Shown one piece after another: positions 1-8,588 of a stretch of DNA of 64,000 nt (its first letter is position 1; each line of letters starts with the position of its first letter). The DNA lies in assembly GCF_005222845.1 (NCBI RefSeq), contig NZ_STFZ01000034.1:186001-250000 (forward strand). Reading direction: 5' to 3'. The notes below the pieces were generated by a model, which saw only the letters and a program-made list of their open reading frames with translations, ran no database searches and was not told where the DNA came from. The position numbers were made by a program, and so were the translations under genes. The DNA comes from Rhizobium sp. FY34 (GTDB lineage: Bacteria; Pseudomonadota; Alphaproteobacteria; Rhizobiales; Rhizobiaceae).

Positions 1-35
1 GCCATTCTGTCATGAATCATCGGCTGACGATTCAT

Positions 36-53
36 GGCGGCCACAGGGCCGCC
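36..53. other. Perfect short hairpin in the leader of the TPR/LysM gene
   Basis: A perfect 7-bp inverted repeat (positions 36-42 and 47-53, loop 43-46) lies 11 bases before the first possible start codon of the TPR gene. There is no T-run, so it is not an obvious terminator. It could be the base of an upstream terminator or a 5' leader structure. Only the structure is seen; the function is unknown. Confidence 0.3.
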
Positions 54-64
54 TACAGGTTTTC

Positions 65-2113
65 ATGAAAGGCACCTTCATGCGGCAGAAATTTGCCCAT
101 CGTCTGCTCTCCGGCGTGGCCTTGGGTGCTGCGCTCCTCATGGCGACGGGAGCGCCGCACGGGGCACAGGCGCAAGACCAGCCGGTGGTGGAAACCCCAG
201 CCTTTTCGCCCGACAGTGTCAACACGTTCTCGGGTGCGTTTCTGGCCGCCCGCACCGCCGATGTCGACCATGATTACCCGACAGCGATCGCGCTCTACCA
301 GAAGGCGCTCGATCTCGAGCCCGCCAATCTCGACATTCGCGAACGGCTGATGATCTCGCTTCTGATGAACGGCCAGTTCGACGAAAGCCTGAAGCATGTC
401 GATGCGCTGAAGGAAGACGATGCGGTGGAGCGCGTGACGACCATCGTTCGCGGTCTCGATGCCATCCGCAAGGGCTCCTATGGCGATGCGGAAAAGATCC
501 TCACCTACAAGGGGGTCAACGATCTCGACCGGTTGACGCATGTACTGTTGTCCGGCTGGGCCAAAGTCGGCGCCGGCAAGGGGCCGGAAGCCATCAAGCT
601 GGTGAAGGGGCTGAAAGGTCCCGGCTGGTTCAAGGTATTTACGGAATATCATCTGGGCGCCATGGCGCTGGTGACCGGCGATGTGGCCACCGCACGCACA
701 CACCTGACCGCGGCCATTACCAGCGAGGAAGGTGTGGCGACCACGCCCGATACCTTCATGCGCGCCGTGATGGCGCTGGCAAGGCTGGAAGCGAGCCAGG
801 GCAACAAGCAAAAGGCGCTGGATGCCATTGCCGTGGCTGAGCGGTTGATCAGCAATTACGCGCCCTTGAAGGCGCTGCGCCAGGACATCGAAAAGGGCGA
901 AAAGCCCGAGCAGCAGGTGACGACGGCCACCGAAGGGGCAGCCTCCGTGCTGTTTTCCATCGGCAGCGCGCTGAACCGTCAGGGCGCCGAGGAAATGGTG
1001 TCGCTTTACCTGCAGATCTCGCATGCGCTGGACCCGAAAAGCGCCGACACGATCATTCTTCTGGGCGGCATTGCCGAAAAGCTGGAACAGCCCAAGCAGG
1101 CGATCGAACTCTATGGCCGGGTGCCGGAAGGTTCGCCCATGCGGCGCATTTCCGAACTTCAGCTGGGCCTGACACTGGCGCAGACCGGCGACGTGGCCGG
1201 CGCGCGCGAGCACCTGAAGGCGCTGCTGGACTCCGATCCGAGCGATATCCGCACCTATATCGCCTATGGCAGCGTGCTTTCGGATGCCAAGGACTTTGCC
1301 GAAATGGCCAAGACCTATGACAAGGCCGTGGACGTGATCGGCCCCGTGCCGCGCCCGACCGACTGGTCCGTCTTCTTCCAGCGCGGCATTGCCTATGAGC
1401 GCCTGAAGGAATGGGACAAGGCCGAGCCGAACTTCAAGAAGGCGCTGGAGCTGAACCCCGACCAGCCGCAGGTGCTGAACTATCTCGGCTATTCCTGGGT
1501 GGACATGAACCGCAACCTTGCCGAAGGCATGGACCTGATTCGCAAGGCGGTGGAGCTGCGCCCGGATGACGGCTATATCGTCGATTCGCTCGGCTGGGCC
1601 TATTATCGCCTTGGCCAGTATGAGGAGGCGGTGACAGAGCTGGAACGTGCCGTGCAGCTGCGCGCCGGCGATGCGGCCATCAACGACCATCTGGGCGATG
1701 CCTATTGGCGCGTCGGGCGCAAGCTGGAAGCCGGTTTCCAATGGCAGCGGGCGCTGACCATGAAGCCTGAACTGAGCGAGATCCCGAAGATCGAGAAAAA
1801 GATCCGCGAAGGCATGACGGAGGCAGCGCCGCCACCGGTGCAGGCAGCCGCCGCAACCCCGGCCATGACTGCGCCAGCGGTGAGCGATGCGGTAAAGCCG
1901 CCGGTTGCTGGCGAAACGCCGGCTGCAGCAAAACCGGACAAGCCGGCGAGCTATATCGTCATCAAGGGCGATACGCTGCGCAAGATCGCCACGGATGTTC
2001 TGGGCGATGGTGAGCGCATTCAGGACCTGATCAATGTCAATCCGGAGCTGAAGCGCAATCCGAACCGGCTCTATCCCGGCCAGGTGCTGGAACTTCCAGG
2101 CCCCAGCAACTGA
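65..2113 (+). CDS. Secreted TPR-repeat protein with C-terminal LysM domain
   Basis: A 682-residue protein. The N-terminus is basic then hydrophobic (about residues 6-36, ending near an AQA site), which reads as a signal peptide, so the protein should act in the envelope. The middle (about 45-575) is alpha-helical tetratricopeptide repeats with typical Gly/Ala/Pro spacing (for example around NPDQPQVLNYLGYSW). An Ala/Pro-rich linker follows, then a LysM-type domain from about residue 629 (GDTLRKIA ... NPNRLYPGQVLELP), expected to bind peptidoglycan. The ATG at position 80 has AAAGG about 8 bases upstream and is an equally good start. ispE begins 3 bases after the stop, so the two are probably co-transcribed. 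The exact role is unknown; a scaffold on the cell wall is an inference. Confidence 0.85.
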   Translation: MKGTFMRQKFAHRLLSGVALGAALLMATGAPHGAQAQDQPVVETPAFSPDSVNTFSGAFLAARTADVDHDYPTAIALYQKALDLEPANLDIRERLMISLLMNGQFDESLKHVDALKEDDAVERVTTIVRGLDAIRKGSYGDAEKILTYKGVNDLDRLTHVLLSGWAKVGAGKGPEAIKLVKGLKGPGWFKVFTEYHLGAMALVTGDVATARTHLTAAITSEEGVATTPDTFMRAVMALARLEASQGNKQKALDAIAVAERLISNYAPLKALRQDIEKGEKPEQQVTTATEGAASVLFSIGSALNRQGAEEMVSLYLQISHALDPKSADTIILLGGIAEKLEQPKQAIELYGRVPEGSPMRRISELQLGLTLAQTGDVAGAREHLKALLDSDPSDIRTYIAYGSVLSDAKDFAEMAKTYDKAVDVIGPVPRPTDWSVFFQRGIAYERLKEWDKAEPNFKKALELNPDQPQVLNYLGYSWVDMNRNLAEGMDLIRKAVELRPDDGYIVDSLGWAYYRLGQYEEAVTELERAVQLRAGDAAINDHLGDAYWRVGRKLEAGFQWQRALTMKPELSEIPKIEKKIREGMTEAAPPPVQAAAATPAMTAPAVSDAVKPPVAGETPAAAKPDKPASYIVIKGDTLRKIATDVLGDGERIQDLINVNPELKRNPNRLYPGQVLELPGPSN

Positions 2114-2116
2114 GGC

Positions 2117-2992
2117 ATGCGCGAGCGCATAACAGAGACCGCACGCGCAAAGCTTAATCTTGCGCTCCATGTGACCGGGCGGCGGGCAGATGGCTATCAT
2201 CTGCTCGACAGCCTTGTGACATTTGCCAGCCATGGCGACAGGCTGCAGTTTGTGCCCGCCGCCGAGGATGATTTCATCCTGGAAGGCCGCTTTGCCCCGG
2301 AGCTTTCCACCGACGCAGACAATCTCGTGCTTCAGGCACGCGACAGCCTGCGCCATGCGCTCACGCAAAGCGGTCAGCCTGCACCACCGGTGCGCATCAC
2401 GCTGTCAAAGGATCTGCCGATCGCCTCCGGCATTGGCGGAGGCTCAGCGGACGCCGCTGCCACGCTGCGTGGCCTGATGCGCCTCTGGCAGGTGCAGCTT
2501 GATGATGATCATCTGGCAGCACTTGCCCTGTCGCTTGGCGCCGATGTGCCCATGTGCCTTGTCAGCCGCCCCGCCATGGCGCGTGGCATTGGCGAAGACC
2601 TGACGCCGGCGACCGCCCTGCCTGCCCTTTCCATCGTCATGCTCAATCCGCTGATCGGCGTTTCGACACCGGAGATCTTCCGGCGGCTCACGCGGCGCGA
2701 CCATCCGCCCGTGCCGGCTTTGCCGCAAAAGGGCGGCGACTGGATCACCTTCCTGCAGGACCTGCGCAATGATCTGGAACCGGCGGCGCGGGCTCAGGTG
2801 CCGCAGATCGGCGAGTTCTGCGACGCCCTCACCGCGCATGGCGCGCAGCTTGCCCGCATGTCCGGCTCCGGCGCCACCTGTTTCGGCATATTCGACGATA
2901 CCCATGCGGCAAAGCGCGCAGCGACAGAACTGGCCATTGTCTATCCTGATGCCTATATCCAGCCGACAGAGACGGTGGCAGGAGACAGTTGA
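2117..2992 (+). CDS. ispE: 4-diphosphocytidyl-2-C-methyl-D-erythritol kinase
   Basis: A 291-residue GHMP kinase of the non-mevalonate isoprenoid (MEP) pathway; it phosphorylates CDP-methylerythritol in the cytoplasm. The N-terminal substrate motif AKLNLALHVTGRRADGYH (residues 11-28) and the glycine-rich ATP loop GIGGGSADAAA (about 105-115) are intact. A late GHMP motif, MSGSGATCFGIF, is also present. Length is normal for the family. It follows the TPR gene by 3 bases and overlaps moaB by 4 bases (ATGA), so translational coupling is likely. The pairing with moaB has no evident pathway logic. Confidence 0.96.
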   Translation: MRERITETARAKLNLALHVTGRRADGYHLLDSLVTFASHGDRLQFVPAAEDDFILEGRFAPELSTDADNLVLQARDSLRHALTQSGQPAPPVRITLSKDLPIASGIGGGSADAAATLRGLMRLWQVQLDDDHLAALALSLGADVPMCLVSRPAMARGIGEDLTPATALPALSIVMLNPLIGVSTPEIFRRLTRRDHPPVPALPQKGGDWITFLQDLRNDLEPAARAQVPQIGEFCDALTAHGAQLARMSGSGATCFGIFDDTHAAKRAATELAIVYPDAYIQPTETVAGDS

Positions 2993-3543
2993 TGACCCGG
3001 ATAGACGAGACGCGCACCTTCATACCGGTTGGCATCGCCGTGCTGACCGTATCGGACACGCGGACGCTGGCCGATGACCGATCCGGCGACACGCTGGTGC
3101 AGCGCATTGCCGAGGCAGGCCATAGCCTGATTGCCCGCGCCATCGTGGCCGATGACAGAGCGGCGATCTATGACCAGGTGCGCAACTGGACGCTGTCCGA
3201 CGAGATTGACGTGGTGATCACCACCGGCGGGACCGGCTTTACCGGCCGCGATGTGACTCCCGAGGCGCTGGAACCGCTGTTTGAAAAGCGCATGGACGGG
3301 TTTTCGGCCCTGTTCCACCGGATTTCCTATAAGAAGATCGGTACTTCGACCATCCAGTCGCGCGCGACCGGCGGCGTGGCCAATGCGACCTTCATCTTCG
3401 TGCTGCCGGGCTCTCCTGGCGCCTGCAAGGATGCCTGGGACGAGATATTGCGCCCGCAGCTCGATTACCGGCACATGCCCTGCAATTTCGTGGAAATCAT
3501 GCCCCGGCTCGACGAGCACCTGCGGCGTGGCGGCAAGGCCTGA
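2989..3543 (+). CDS. moaB: Molybdenum cofactor biosynthesis protein B
   Basis: A 184-residue MoaB/Mog-fold protein. It carries the molybdopterin-binding signature TTGGTGFTGRDVTPEA (about residues 78-93) and the C-terminal GSPGACKDAWDEIL segment. The family adenylates molybdopterin or helps in its maturation; in many bacteria MogA does the main step and the exact role of MoaB is less certain. The start overlaps the ispE stop by 4 bases. No other moa/moe gene is in the window, so it is separated from the rest of its pathway. The gene ends 22 bases before the convergent glycosyltransferase-like gene. Confidence 0.93.
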   Translation: MMTRIDETRTFIPVGIAVLTVSDTRTLADDRSGDTLVQRIAEAGHSLIARAIVADDRAAIYDQVRNWTLSDEIDVVITTGGTGFTGRDVTPEALEPLFEKRMDGFSALFHRISYKKIGTSTIQSRATGGVANATFIFVLPGSPGACKDAWDEILRPQLDYRHMPCNFVEIMPRLDEHLRRGGKA

Positions 3544-3564
3544 CGACAGACCACATCCCGAAAC

Positions 3565-4077
3565 TCAACCGCGCATGGCCCAGGCCGGCACGATCTCACT
3601 GATCAGCCGGTGGGCCTTCTGGCCGCGCGCCAGATCCGCAAGCCCCATGCCGGAGCGGGCCTGCGCCTGCGCGTGGACCTTGGGCACGATGAGGCCATGT
3701 TCCAGCGGTGGCGGCGGGCGGATGAACCGCTTCATGAGTGACGGACGGTAATTGCGCGAGGGCGAAAACCGGGCCGGATGACGGGTGAGCGCAATATGCT
3801 CGGCCACTTCCTCCACCCAGCCGATCTGTGGGCGCGCGCCAGGCTCTATCAGCAGCAGCCATTCGCCGCGCGCGGCGCGCAGCACATCTTCGATATTCCA
3901 ATCCTGATGAAAACGGCAGCCGGCCGAATCCGCCACCCGCAGAGACGCATCCTGCGAATTGTGATCGAGCACGCCGACATCGCTGACGAGACCTTCCACG
4001 GCGCCGGCAACCAGCACAGACAGCGTCTGGGCCAGTTCGGATTCCTGGTCTCTGCATTCCATGAGGACAGTGAGCAT
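3565..4077 (-). CDS. Glycosyltransferase-like protein, family 2 fold, short
   Basis: A 170-residue protein when started at the ATG at 4077 (MLTVLMECRDQ); a longer frame from 4212 would run across the SOS box and into the neighbouring radical SAM start, so I reject that start. The opening resembles a GT-A nucleotide-sugar fold: a hydrophobic first strand, then VSDVGVLDHNSQD and GEWLLLIEPGARP, which mimic the DXD-containing strands of family 2 enzymes. It is much shorter than a full glycosyltransferase and has no obvious DXD pair, so activity is uncertain. It is convergent with moaB and divergent from the radical SAM gene. I know it only as a type of conserved rhizobial hypothetical or putative glycosyltransferase. 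Confidence 0.65.
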   Translation of the reverse strand: MLTVLMECRDQESELAQTLSVLVAGAVEGLVSDVGVLDHNSQDASLRVADSAGCRFHQDWNIEDVLRAARGEWLLLIEPGARPQIGWVEEVAEHIALTRHPARFSPSRNYRPSLMKRFIRPPPPLEHGLIVPKVHAQAQARSGMGLADLARGQKAHRLISEIVPAWAMRG

Positions 4078-4133
4078 TCGCCAGCAATACCGCATTGCAA
4101 AAGGAATTGCCACAAAGCTGTCACACAGATTTT

Positions 4134-4148
4134 GTTCTTGCATTGTTC
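4134..4148. promoter_or_regulatory. SOS box (LexA site), GTTC-N7-GTTC
   Basis: Positions 4134-4137 and 4145-4148 both read GTTC with exactly 7 bases between, the established alphaproteobacterial LexA direct-repeat operator. It lies 62 bases before the radical SAM start codon at 4211 and 56 bases upstream of the divergent glycosyltransferase-like start, so it could control either or both genes. Confidence 0.65.
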
Positions 4149-4210
4149 TCATTCCCACTGTAGGAATTGAACCACGGTGAACGGGGAGTTCATCGCCCCA
4201 GGAGTTTCCC

Positions 4211-5368
4211 ATGAACGAGCTGTCCCAGTTGCGGCAGGACGCATTTGCGCCTGCTCATACGGCTGATATTGCCGACGCCCTGGTGCAAACCTCCGGGCTT
4301 CGCATAGAGGTGGATCGTCGGCGCGGACGCGGCGCGGCCCTCAACCCCAGCGGCCGTTTCGAGACGGAACGCCGCGAAGCCTTTGACGATGGCTGGCAGA
4401 CGCTGGAGGAACTGGAACCGTTCAGGACGGAAGTTACAATCGAAAAGCCGAAGACGGCGATTACCCGCAACGAATCTCCCGATATTCCCTTCGACCGTTC
4501 GGTGAATGCCTACCGCGGCTGTGAGCATGGCTGCATCTACTGCTTCGCCCGCCCGACGCACAGTTTCATGGGGCTTTCGGCGGGGCTGGATTTCGAAACC
4601 AGACTGTTTGCCAAGCCCGATGCGCCAAGACTTCTGGAGCGCGAATTGAGCAAGGCGGATTACAAGGTACGCACGCTGGCACTCGGCACCAATACCGACC
4701 CCTATCAGCCGATCGAGCGTGACTGGCGCATCACCCGGCAGCTGCTCGAGGTTCTGGCGAAAGCCAATCATCCGGTGATGATCGTCACCAAGTCGTCGCT
4801 GGTGACGCGCGACATCGATATTCTGAGCGACATGGCGGCCAAGGGTCTGGCCAAGGTGGCGCTATCGGTGACGACACTCGACCGCAAGCTTGCCCGCAGC
4901 ATGGAGCCGCGCGCCTCGACGCCCTCCAAGCGGCTGGAGGCGGTAAAGAGGCTGACGGATGCCGGCATTCCGACCAGTGTGCTGGTGGCACCTGTCATCC
5001 CTGCCTTGAACGATCACGAGATCGAACGCATCCTTGATGCGGCAAAGGCGGCCGGTGCCACAGAGGCAAGCTATGTGCTCCTGCGCCTGCCGCTGGAGGT
5101 GAGCCCGCTGTTTCGCGACTGGCTGCTGCGCAATTATCCGGATCGCTATCGGCATGTGATGTCGCTGGTGCGCTCCATGCGGGGCGGCAAGGATTATGAC
5201 GCGGAATTCGGCAAGCGCATGAAGGGCGCCGGCCCCTATGCCTGGCAGATTTCACGGCGCTTCGAGCTTGCCACCAAGCGGCTTGGTCTGGGTCGCCGTG
5301 GCGTGCAATTGCGTGACGATCTGTTTCTGCCGCCGGCGGGCAGCGGCGTGCAGCTGTCGCTGCTGTAG
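4211..5368 (+). CDS. PA0069-family radical SAM protein
   Basis: A 385-residue radical SAM enzyme. The 4Fe-4S/SAM motif CxxxCxxC is at Cys104, Cys108 and Cys111 (GCEHGCIYC). Downstream segments GTNTDPYQPIER and TKSSLVTRDIDIL match the family often annotated PA0069 or Rv2578c, which resembles spore photoproduct lyase-type (SplB) enzymes. The substrate is not known. A perfect LexA-type box lies 62 bases upstream, which suggests a DNA-damage role, but that is inference. The start ATG at 4211 follows CCCCAGGAGTTTCCC, a good ribosome site. rnhB lies downstream on the same strand after a 160-base gap with hairpins, so co-transcription is uncertain. Confidence 0.9.
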   Translation: MNELSQLRQDAFAPAHTADIADALVQTSGLRIEVDRRRGRGAALNPSGRFETERREAFDDGWQTLEELEPFRTEVTIEKPKTAITRNESPDIPFDRSVNAYRGCEHGCIYCFARPTHSFMGLSAGLDFETRLFAKPDAPRLLERELSKADYKVRTLALGTNTDPYQPIERDWRITRQLLEVLAKANHPVMIVTKSSLVTRDIDILSDMAAKGLAKVALSVTTLDRKLARSMEPRASTPSKRLEAVKRLTDAGIPTSVLVAPVIPALNDHEIERILDAAKAAGATEASYVLLRLPLEVSPLFRDWLLRNYPDRYRHVMSLVRSMRGGKDYDAEFGKRMKGAGPYAWQISRRFELATKRLGLGRRGVQLRDDLFLPPAGSGVQLSLL

Positions 5369-5391
5369 AGCATAGCGTTTTATCAAAGTTT

Positions 5392-5455
5392 CGACACGAG
5401 CGCCGCCTCACGCCGTGTCGGATACCCCCGGCTCCGCCCTTTCCCCTTGGGCGGA
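5392..5455. other. Two hairpins between the radical SAM gene and rnhB
   Basis: Two perfect 7-bp inverted repeats sit in the 160-base gap: CGACACG at 5392-5398 with CGTGTCG at 5414-5420, and TCCGCCC at 5433-5439 with GGGCGGA at 5449-5455. Neither is followed by a T-run, so they are weak terminator candidates at best. Confidence 0.3.
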
Positions 5456-5528
5456 CGACAAGCGATGCCGCACTCAGCGCTTTGCCGGGGCTTGCAGGAG
5501 ATCGGGTGTGCGTGCGAGTTTCAGCCGC

Positions 5529-6182
5529 ATGTCACAGAGCACGCCACCCGATTCTCCCAAACTCTTCGATGCCATGCCGCTGAAGCCGGATTTCAGCCTG
5601 GAGCTTGCCGCCCAAAGCGCCGGCCATTGGCCGGTTGCAGGCACCGACGAGGCAGGCCGGGGGCCGCTTGCCGGTCCTGTGGTTGCCTGCGCCGTCATTC
5701 TTGATCCGGACCATATTCCAGCCGGCCTCAACGATTCCAAGAAACTCTCGTTGAAACAGCGCGAACGCCTGTTTGAGGAGATCATGGCAACCGCGCATGT
5801 CTCGATTGCCAGTTCCGGCCCCCGGTTGATCGACGAGAAGAACATCCTGCGCGCCAGTCTCGATGCCATGCGCCGCGCCGTGCTCGGCCTGCCGATTGCC
5901 GCCGGCTACGTGCTGACCGATGGACGCGATATACCGCCCGGCCTTTCCTGCGGGGCAAAGGCCGTCATCAAGGGCGATTCACGCTCGGTCTCGATTGCCG
6001 CCGCCTCGATCATCGCCAAGGTCAGTCGCGACCGGATGATGAACCGCGCCGGTCTTCTCTATCCGGCCTATGGCTTTGAAAGCCATGCCGGCTATGGCAC
6101 GGCACAGCATCGCAGCGCCATTGAGAGCCACGGCCCCTGCCCCCTGCACCGCATGAGCTTTCGGCCACTGCGCAAGGATTGA
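5529..6182 (+). CDS. rnhB: Ribonuclease HII
   Basis: A 217-residue RNase HII when started at the ATG at 5529 ([10 protein letters not shown]); the open frame extends back to 5415 but that part reads as non-coding leader. The enzyme cuts RNA in RNA-DNA hybrids and removes misincorporated ribonucleotides. The catalytic motif [15 protein letters not shown] places Asp40 and Glu41 as the first metal ligands; later conserved segments [10 protein letters not shown] and [11 protein letters not shown] are present. An internal ATG ([11 protein letters not shown]) is another possible start. A strong terminator lies 54 bases after the stop and is shared with atpF on the opposite strand. Confidence 0.95.
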   Translation: MSQSTPPDSPKLFDAMPLKPDFSLELAAQSAGHWPVAGTDEAGRGPLAGPVVACAVILDPDHIPAGLNDSKKLSLKQRERLFEEIMATAHVSIASSGPRLIDEKNILRASLDAMRRAVLGLPIAAGYVLTDGRDIPPGLSCGAKAVIKGDSRSVSIAAASIIAKVSRDRMMNRAGLLYPAYGFESHAGYGTAQHRSAIESHGPCPLHRMSFRPLRKD

Positions 6183-6235
6183 CACCTGGCATCGAAAAAG
6201 GTGCTGGCGCGCGATCACGTGTAGCGCAAAATGCA

Positions 6236-6260
6236 AAAAGGCCGGACAGGCCGGCCTTTT
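6236..6260. terminator. Bidirectional rho-independent terminator (rnhB / atpF)
   Basis: A perfect 10-bp stem, AAAAGGCCGG at 6236-6245 with CCGGCCTTTT at 6251-6260, and a 5-base loop. The A-run on one side and T-run on the other let it end transcripts from both rnhB (+) and the ATP synthase operon (-). Confidence 0.88.
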
Positions 6261-6284
6261 CGAAAATCATTGGGAAACAGTTTC

Positions 6285-6779
6285 TCAGTTCAGACGGGTC
6301 TTGACCTGCTCTATCGCATTGCTGAACAGAACGGTCTGTGTCGAGGCGTCCGACTTTGCTGCAATCAGCTTTTCGGCTGCTGCAATCGCAAGATCCACGG
6401 CGGCAGCACGCACGGCGCCGATCGCATCGGCTTCCGCCTGACGGATCTTCTGTTCCGACAGCGCATTGCGGCGCGTGACGAATTCCTCGGTCTTCTGGCG
6501 GGCGTCTTCCGTCAGCATGGCCGCTTCGCGTTCCGCAGCAGCCACGATGGCAGCAGCTTCCGCTTCGGCTTCCTTGCGCTTGCGCTGGTACTCGGCCAGC
6601 AGCGCCTGAGCTTCCTCGCGCAGGCGCTTTGCCTGTTCCAGCTCGTCGCGGATATTGTCGGCGCGATTATCGAGCGCCGTCGCCATCATGCCCGGAACCT
6701 TGAGATAGGCCAGAAGCGCGAAGAACAGGATAAGCCCGACAAGGGCAAAGAAAGTTGCGTCAAATGCCATGCTGATCAA
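6285..6779 (-). CDS. atpF: ATP synthase Fo subunit b
   Basis: A 164-residue subunit b, part of the peripheral stalk of F-type ATP synthase. One membrane segment lies near the N-terminus (about residues 6-24), followed by a long charged coiled coil rich in Glu, Ala, Lys and Arg (for example [19 protein letters not shown]). It is the last gene of the operon; its start overlaps the stop of the b' gene by 4 bases, so the two stalk subunits should be made in step. It is recognisably different from the b' neighbour, as expected for phototrophic and alphaproteobacterial-type enzymes that form a b-b' heterodimer. Confidence 0.95.
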   Translation of the reverse strand: MISMAFDATFFALVGLILFFALLAYLKVPGMMATALDNRADNIRDELEQAKRLREEAQALLAEYQRKRKEAEAEAAAIVAAAEREAAMLTEDARQKTEEFVTRRNALSEQKIRQAEADAIGAVRAAAVDLAIAAAEKLIAAKSDASTQTVLFSNAIEQVKTRLN

Positions 6780-7402
6780 GCCTCCACTTTGGCAGCGGAG
6801 ACCGCAGCCCGGACGTCATCGGCGGATGCCTTGGCCCCGATCAGTTGATCGACGATGGCAGAAGTTGCCTCTTCGGCAATCGCACCGACTTCACCAAAGG
6901 CCTGCGCCTTGATGTCACCGATGCGCTGCTCGGCGGCGGCAATCTTGGCAACCAGTTCCGCCTCAATGGCGGTGCGGTCGGCGGCGGCCTTGGCCTTGGC
7001 GGCTTCACGCGCGCCTTCGGCAATCGCGCTGCCCTTGACACGGGCGGCCGCGAGTTCCTTTTCATAGGTCTCGACGGCGGCGTCAGCTTCTGCCTTCAGG
7101 CGCGACGCTTCATCGAGATCCTGCGCGATCCGGTCATGGCGATGCTCGAGAATGCCACCAACACGCGGCACGATCACCTTCTGCATGACCCAGTAGAAGA
7201 CAGCGAATGTGATGACGAGCCAGAGAACCTGCGATGCGTAGGTCGAGCTATCGAAAGGCGGAAAAACGCCAGTGGCATGATCGTCGTGCGCCACACCGGT
7301 TTCAGTATGGGTTTGGCCAGCCGGCTGCGTGCCTGCTGCTGCATTCGTATCGCCATTGGCCGGCGCGCCTTGCGCGAATGCCGGTGTCACGAACATCATC
7401 AC
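6776..7402 (-). CDS. atpF2: ATP synthase Fo subunit b' (second b subunit)
   Basis: A 208-residue b' subunit. It has an N-terminal extension rich in Ala, Gly and Thr, then one membrane segment (about residues 58-78, [16 protein letters not shown]) followed by a coiled coil. Pairing of b and b' in separate genes is known for Rhodobacter-type and rhizobial ATP synthases. The gene is 76 bases from atpE, a gap that holds a perfect 10-bp hairpin, and overlaps atpF by 4 bases. The two Met codons at the start make the exact first residue uncertain. Confidence 0.93.
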   Translation of the reverse strand: MMMFVTPAFAQGAPANGDTNAAAGTQPAGQTHTETGVAHDDHATGVFPPFDSSTYASQVLWLVITFAVFYWVMQKVIVPRVGGILEHRHDRIAQDLDEASRLKAEADAAVETYEKELAAARVKGSAIAEGAREAAKAKAAADRTAIEAELVAKIAAAEQRIGDIKAQAFGEVGAIAEEATSAIVDQLIGAKASADDVRAAVSAAKVEA

Positions 7403-7425
7403 CTCCAGGGGTATTCAAATACGAA

Positions 7426-7462
7426 GGATCACGGCGCGCTGTATTTCGAGCGGCCGTGATCC
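7426..7462 (-). promoter_or_regulatory. Intercistronic hairpin between atpE and atpF2
   Basis: A perfect 10-bp inverted repeat (GGATCACGGC at 7426-7435, GCCGTGATCC at 7453-7462) with a 17-base loop, in the gap between atpE and the b' gene. No strong T-run follows in the transcribed direction. It is well placed to stabilise the atpIBE part of the message or partly attenuate the stalk genes. Confidence 0.5.
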
Positions 7463-7478
7463 GAACTCCAGGCCGTTA

Positions 7479-7706
7479 TTAGACGGCGAACAGGAGGAGA
7501 AGAGCTACGAGCAGCGAGAAGATGCCCAGAGCTTCGGTAACGGCGAAGCCGAATACCAGACGGCCGAACTGGCTGTCAGCGGCAGACGGGTTGCGCAGTG
7601 CGCCGGTGAGGTAATCACCAAAGATGCGGCCGAGTGCGAGGGAGGTACCAGCCATGCCGAGGCATGCGAGACCCGCGCCGATGAACTTTGCTGCTTCCGC
7701 TTCCAT
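7479..7706 (-). CDS. atpE: ATP synthase Fo subunit c (proteolipid)
   Basis: A 75-residue c subunit made of two membrane helices (about residues 8-30 and 48-75) joined by the polar loop ALRNPSAADSQFGR. The proton-carrying carboxylate is Glu58 in FGFAVTEALGIFS. Many copies form the rotor ring that drives gamma rotation. The length is normal. It sits between atpB and the b' gene, with 71- and 76-base gaps, larger than elsewhere in the operon; separate control of its abundance would fit its high stoichiometry. Confidence 0.97.
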   Translation of the reverse strand: MEAEAAKFIGAGLACLGMAGTSLALGRIFGDYLTGALRNPSAADSQFGRLVFGFAVTEALGIFSLLVALLLLFAV

Positions 7707-7777
7707 ATGGATACTCCTTCGAAATGGTTGTTGCGGTAGTTGAGGACCCAGCGCTGCCGGGACCCGCGACTATATTC

Positions 7778-8527
7778 TCAGTGACCACCATGCACGGCGT
7801 CATTCAGGTACATGCATGTCAGTACCGCGAAGACATATGCCTGCAGGAAGGCAACGAGAAATTCGAGACCGGTCATGGCGACCGTCATCAAGAGCGGCAG
7901 GATTGCGCCGCCGATACCCAGAGCGCCCATGGCGCTCATGGAGGCGACGAAGCCTGCGAAAACCTTCAGCGTGATGTGACCGGCCAGCATATTGGCGAAA
8001 AGACGCACGGACAGGCTGATCGGACGCGACAGGAAGGAAATGATCTCGATGGAAGACACCAGCGGCAGCAGAACCTTGGGCACGCCGGAAGGCGCAAACA
8101 CACTGAGGAAATGCAGGCCGTGCTTATAAAAACCGTAGATCACCACCGTCAGGATGACGAAGAGCGCCAGAACGAAGGTGACGATGATCTGGCTGGTGAC
8201 CGTGAAGAAATAGGGGAACATGCCGAGCAGGTTCGCGGTCAACACGAACATGAACAGCGAAAACACCATGGGGAAGAATTTCATGCCCTGACTTCCGGCG
8301 CCTTCGCGCAGCATGGAGGCGATGAATTCATAGGACATTTCCGCGACAGACTGCATGCGGGTCGGGATCAGACCGCGGTTGGCCGTGGAAAGATAGAGGA
8401 AGCCGGCGGCGCAGGCGACCGTGGCAACCATGAACAGCGATGCGTTGGTGAACGAGAAGTCGATTCCACCGATTTCGATCGGTACGATCTTGAAGACCTG
8501 GAACTGATGTGTCGGGTCGTTGGCCAC
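7778..8527 (-). CDS. atpB: ATP synthase Fo subunit a
   Basis: A 249-residue integral membrane protein that forms the proton half-channels beside the c ring. The essential arginine is Arg175 in [14 protein letters not shown]. Several membrane segments are evident (about residues 29-47, 85-105, 112-132, 155-180, 190-245). Length is normal. It lies 61 bases after atpI in the direction of transcription and 71 bases before atpE. There is no sign of damage. Confidence 0.97.
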   Translation of the reverse strand: MANDPTHQFQVFKIVPIEIGGIDFSFTNASLFMVATVACAAGFLYLSTANRGLIPTRMQSVAEMSYEFIASMLREGAGSQGMKFFPMVFSLFMFVLTANLLGMFPYFFTVTSQIIVTFVLALFVILTVVIYGFYKHGLHFLSVFAPSGVPKVLLPLVSSIEIISFLSRPISLSVRLFANMLAGHITLKVFAGFVASMSAMGALGIGGAILPLLMTVAMTGLEFLVAFLQAYVFAVLTCMYLNDAVHGGH

Positions 8528-8588
8528 CGCTTTACCTTCTCTCTTCCTTACACCTGCCGCAATCGGCAGATTATCTCACCACGTCGTC

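Noticed and set aside
53..2368. A 771-codon open frame on the minus strand across the TPR gene and the start of ispE
   Set aside because: It is antisense to two well supported genes; high GC produces long empty frames on the opposite strand, and the translation has no recognisable domain.
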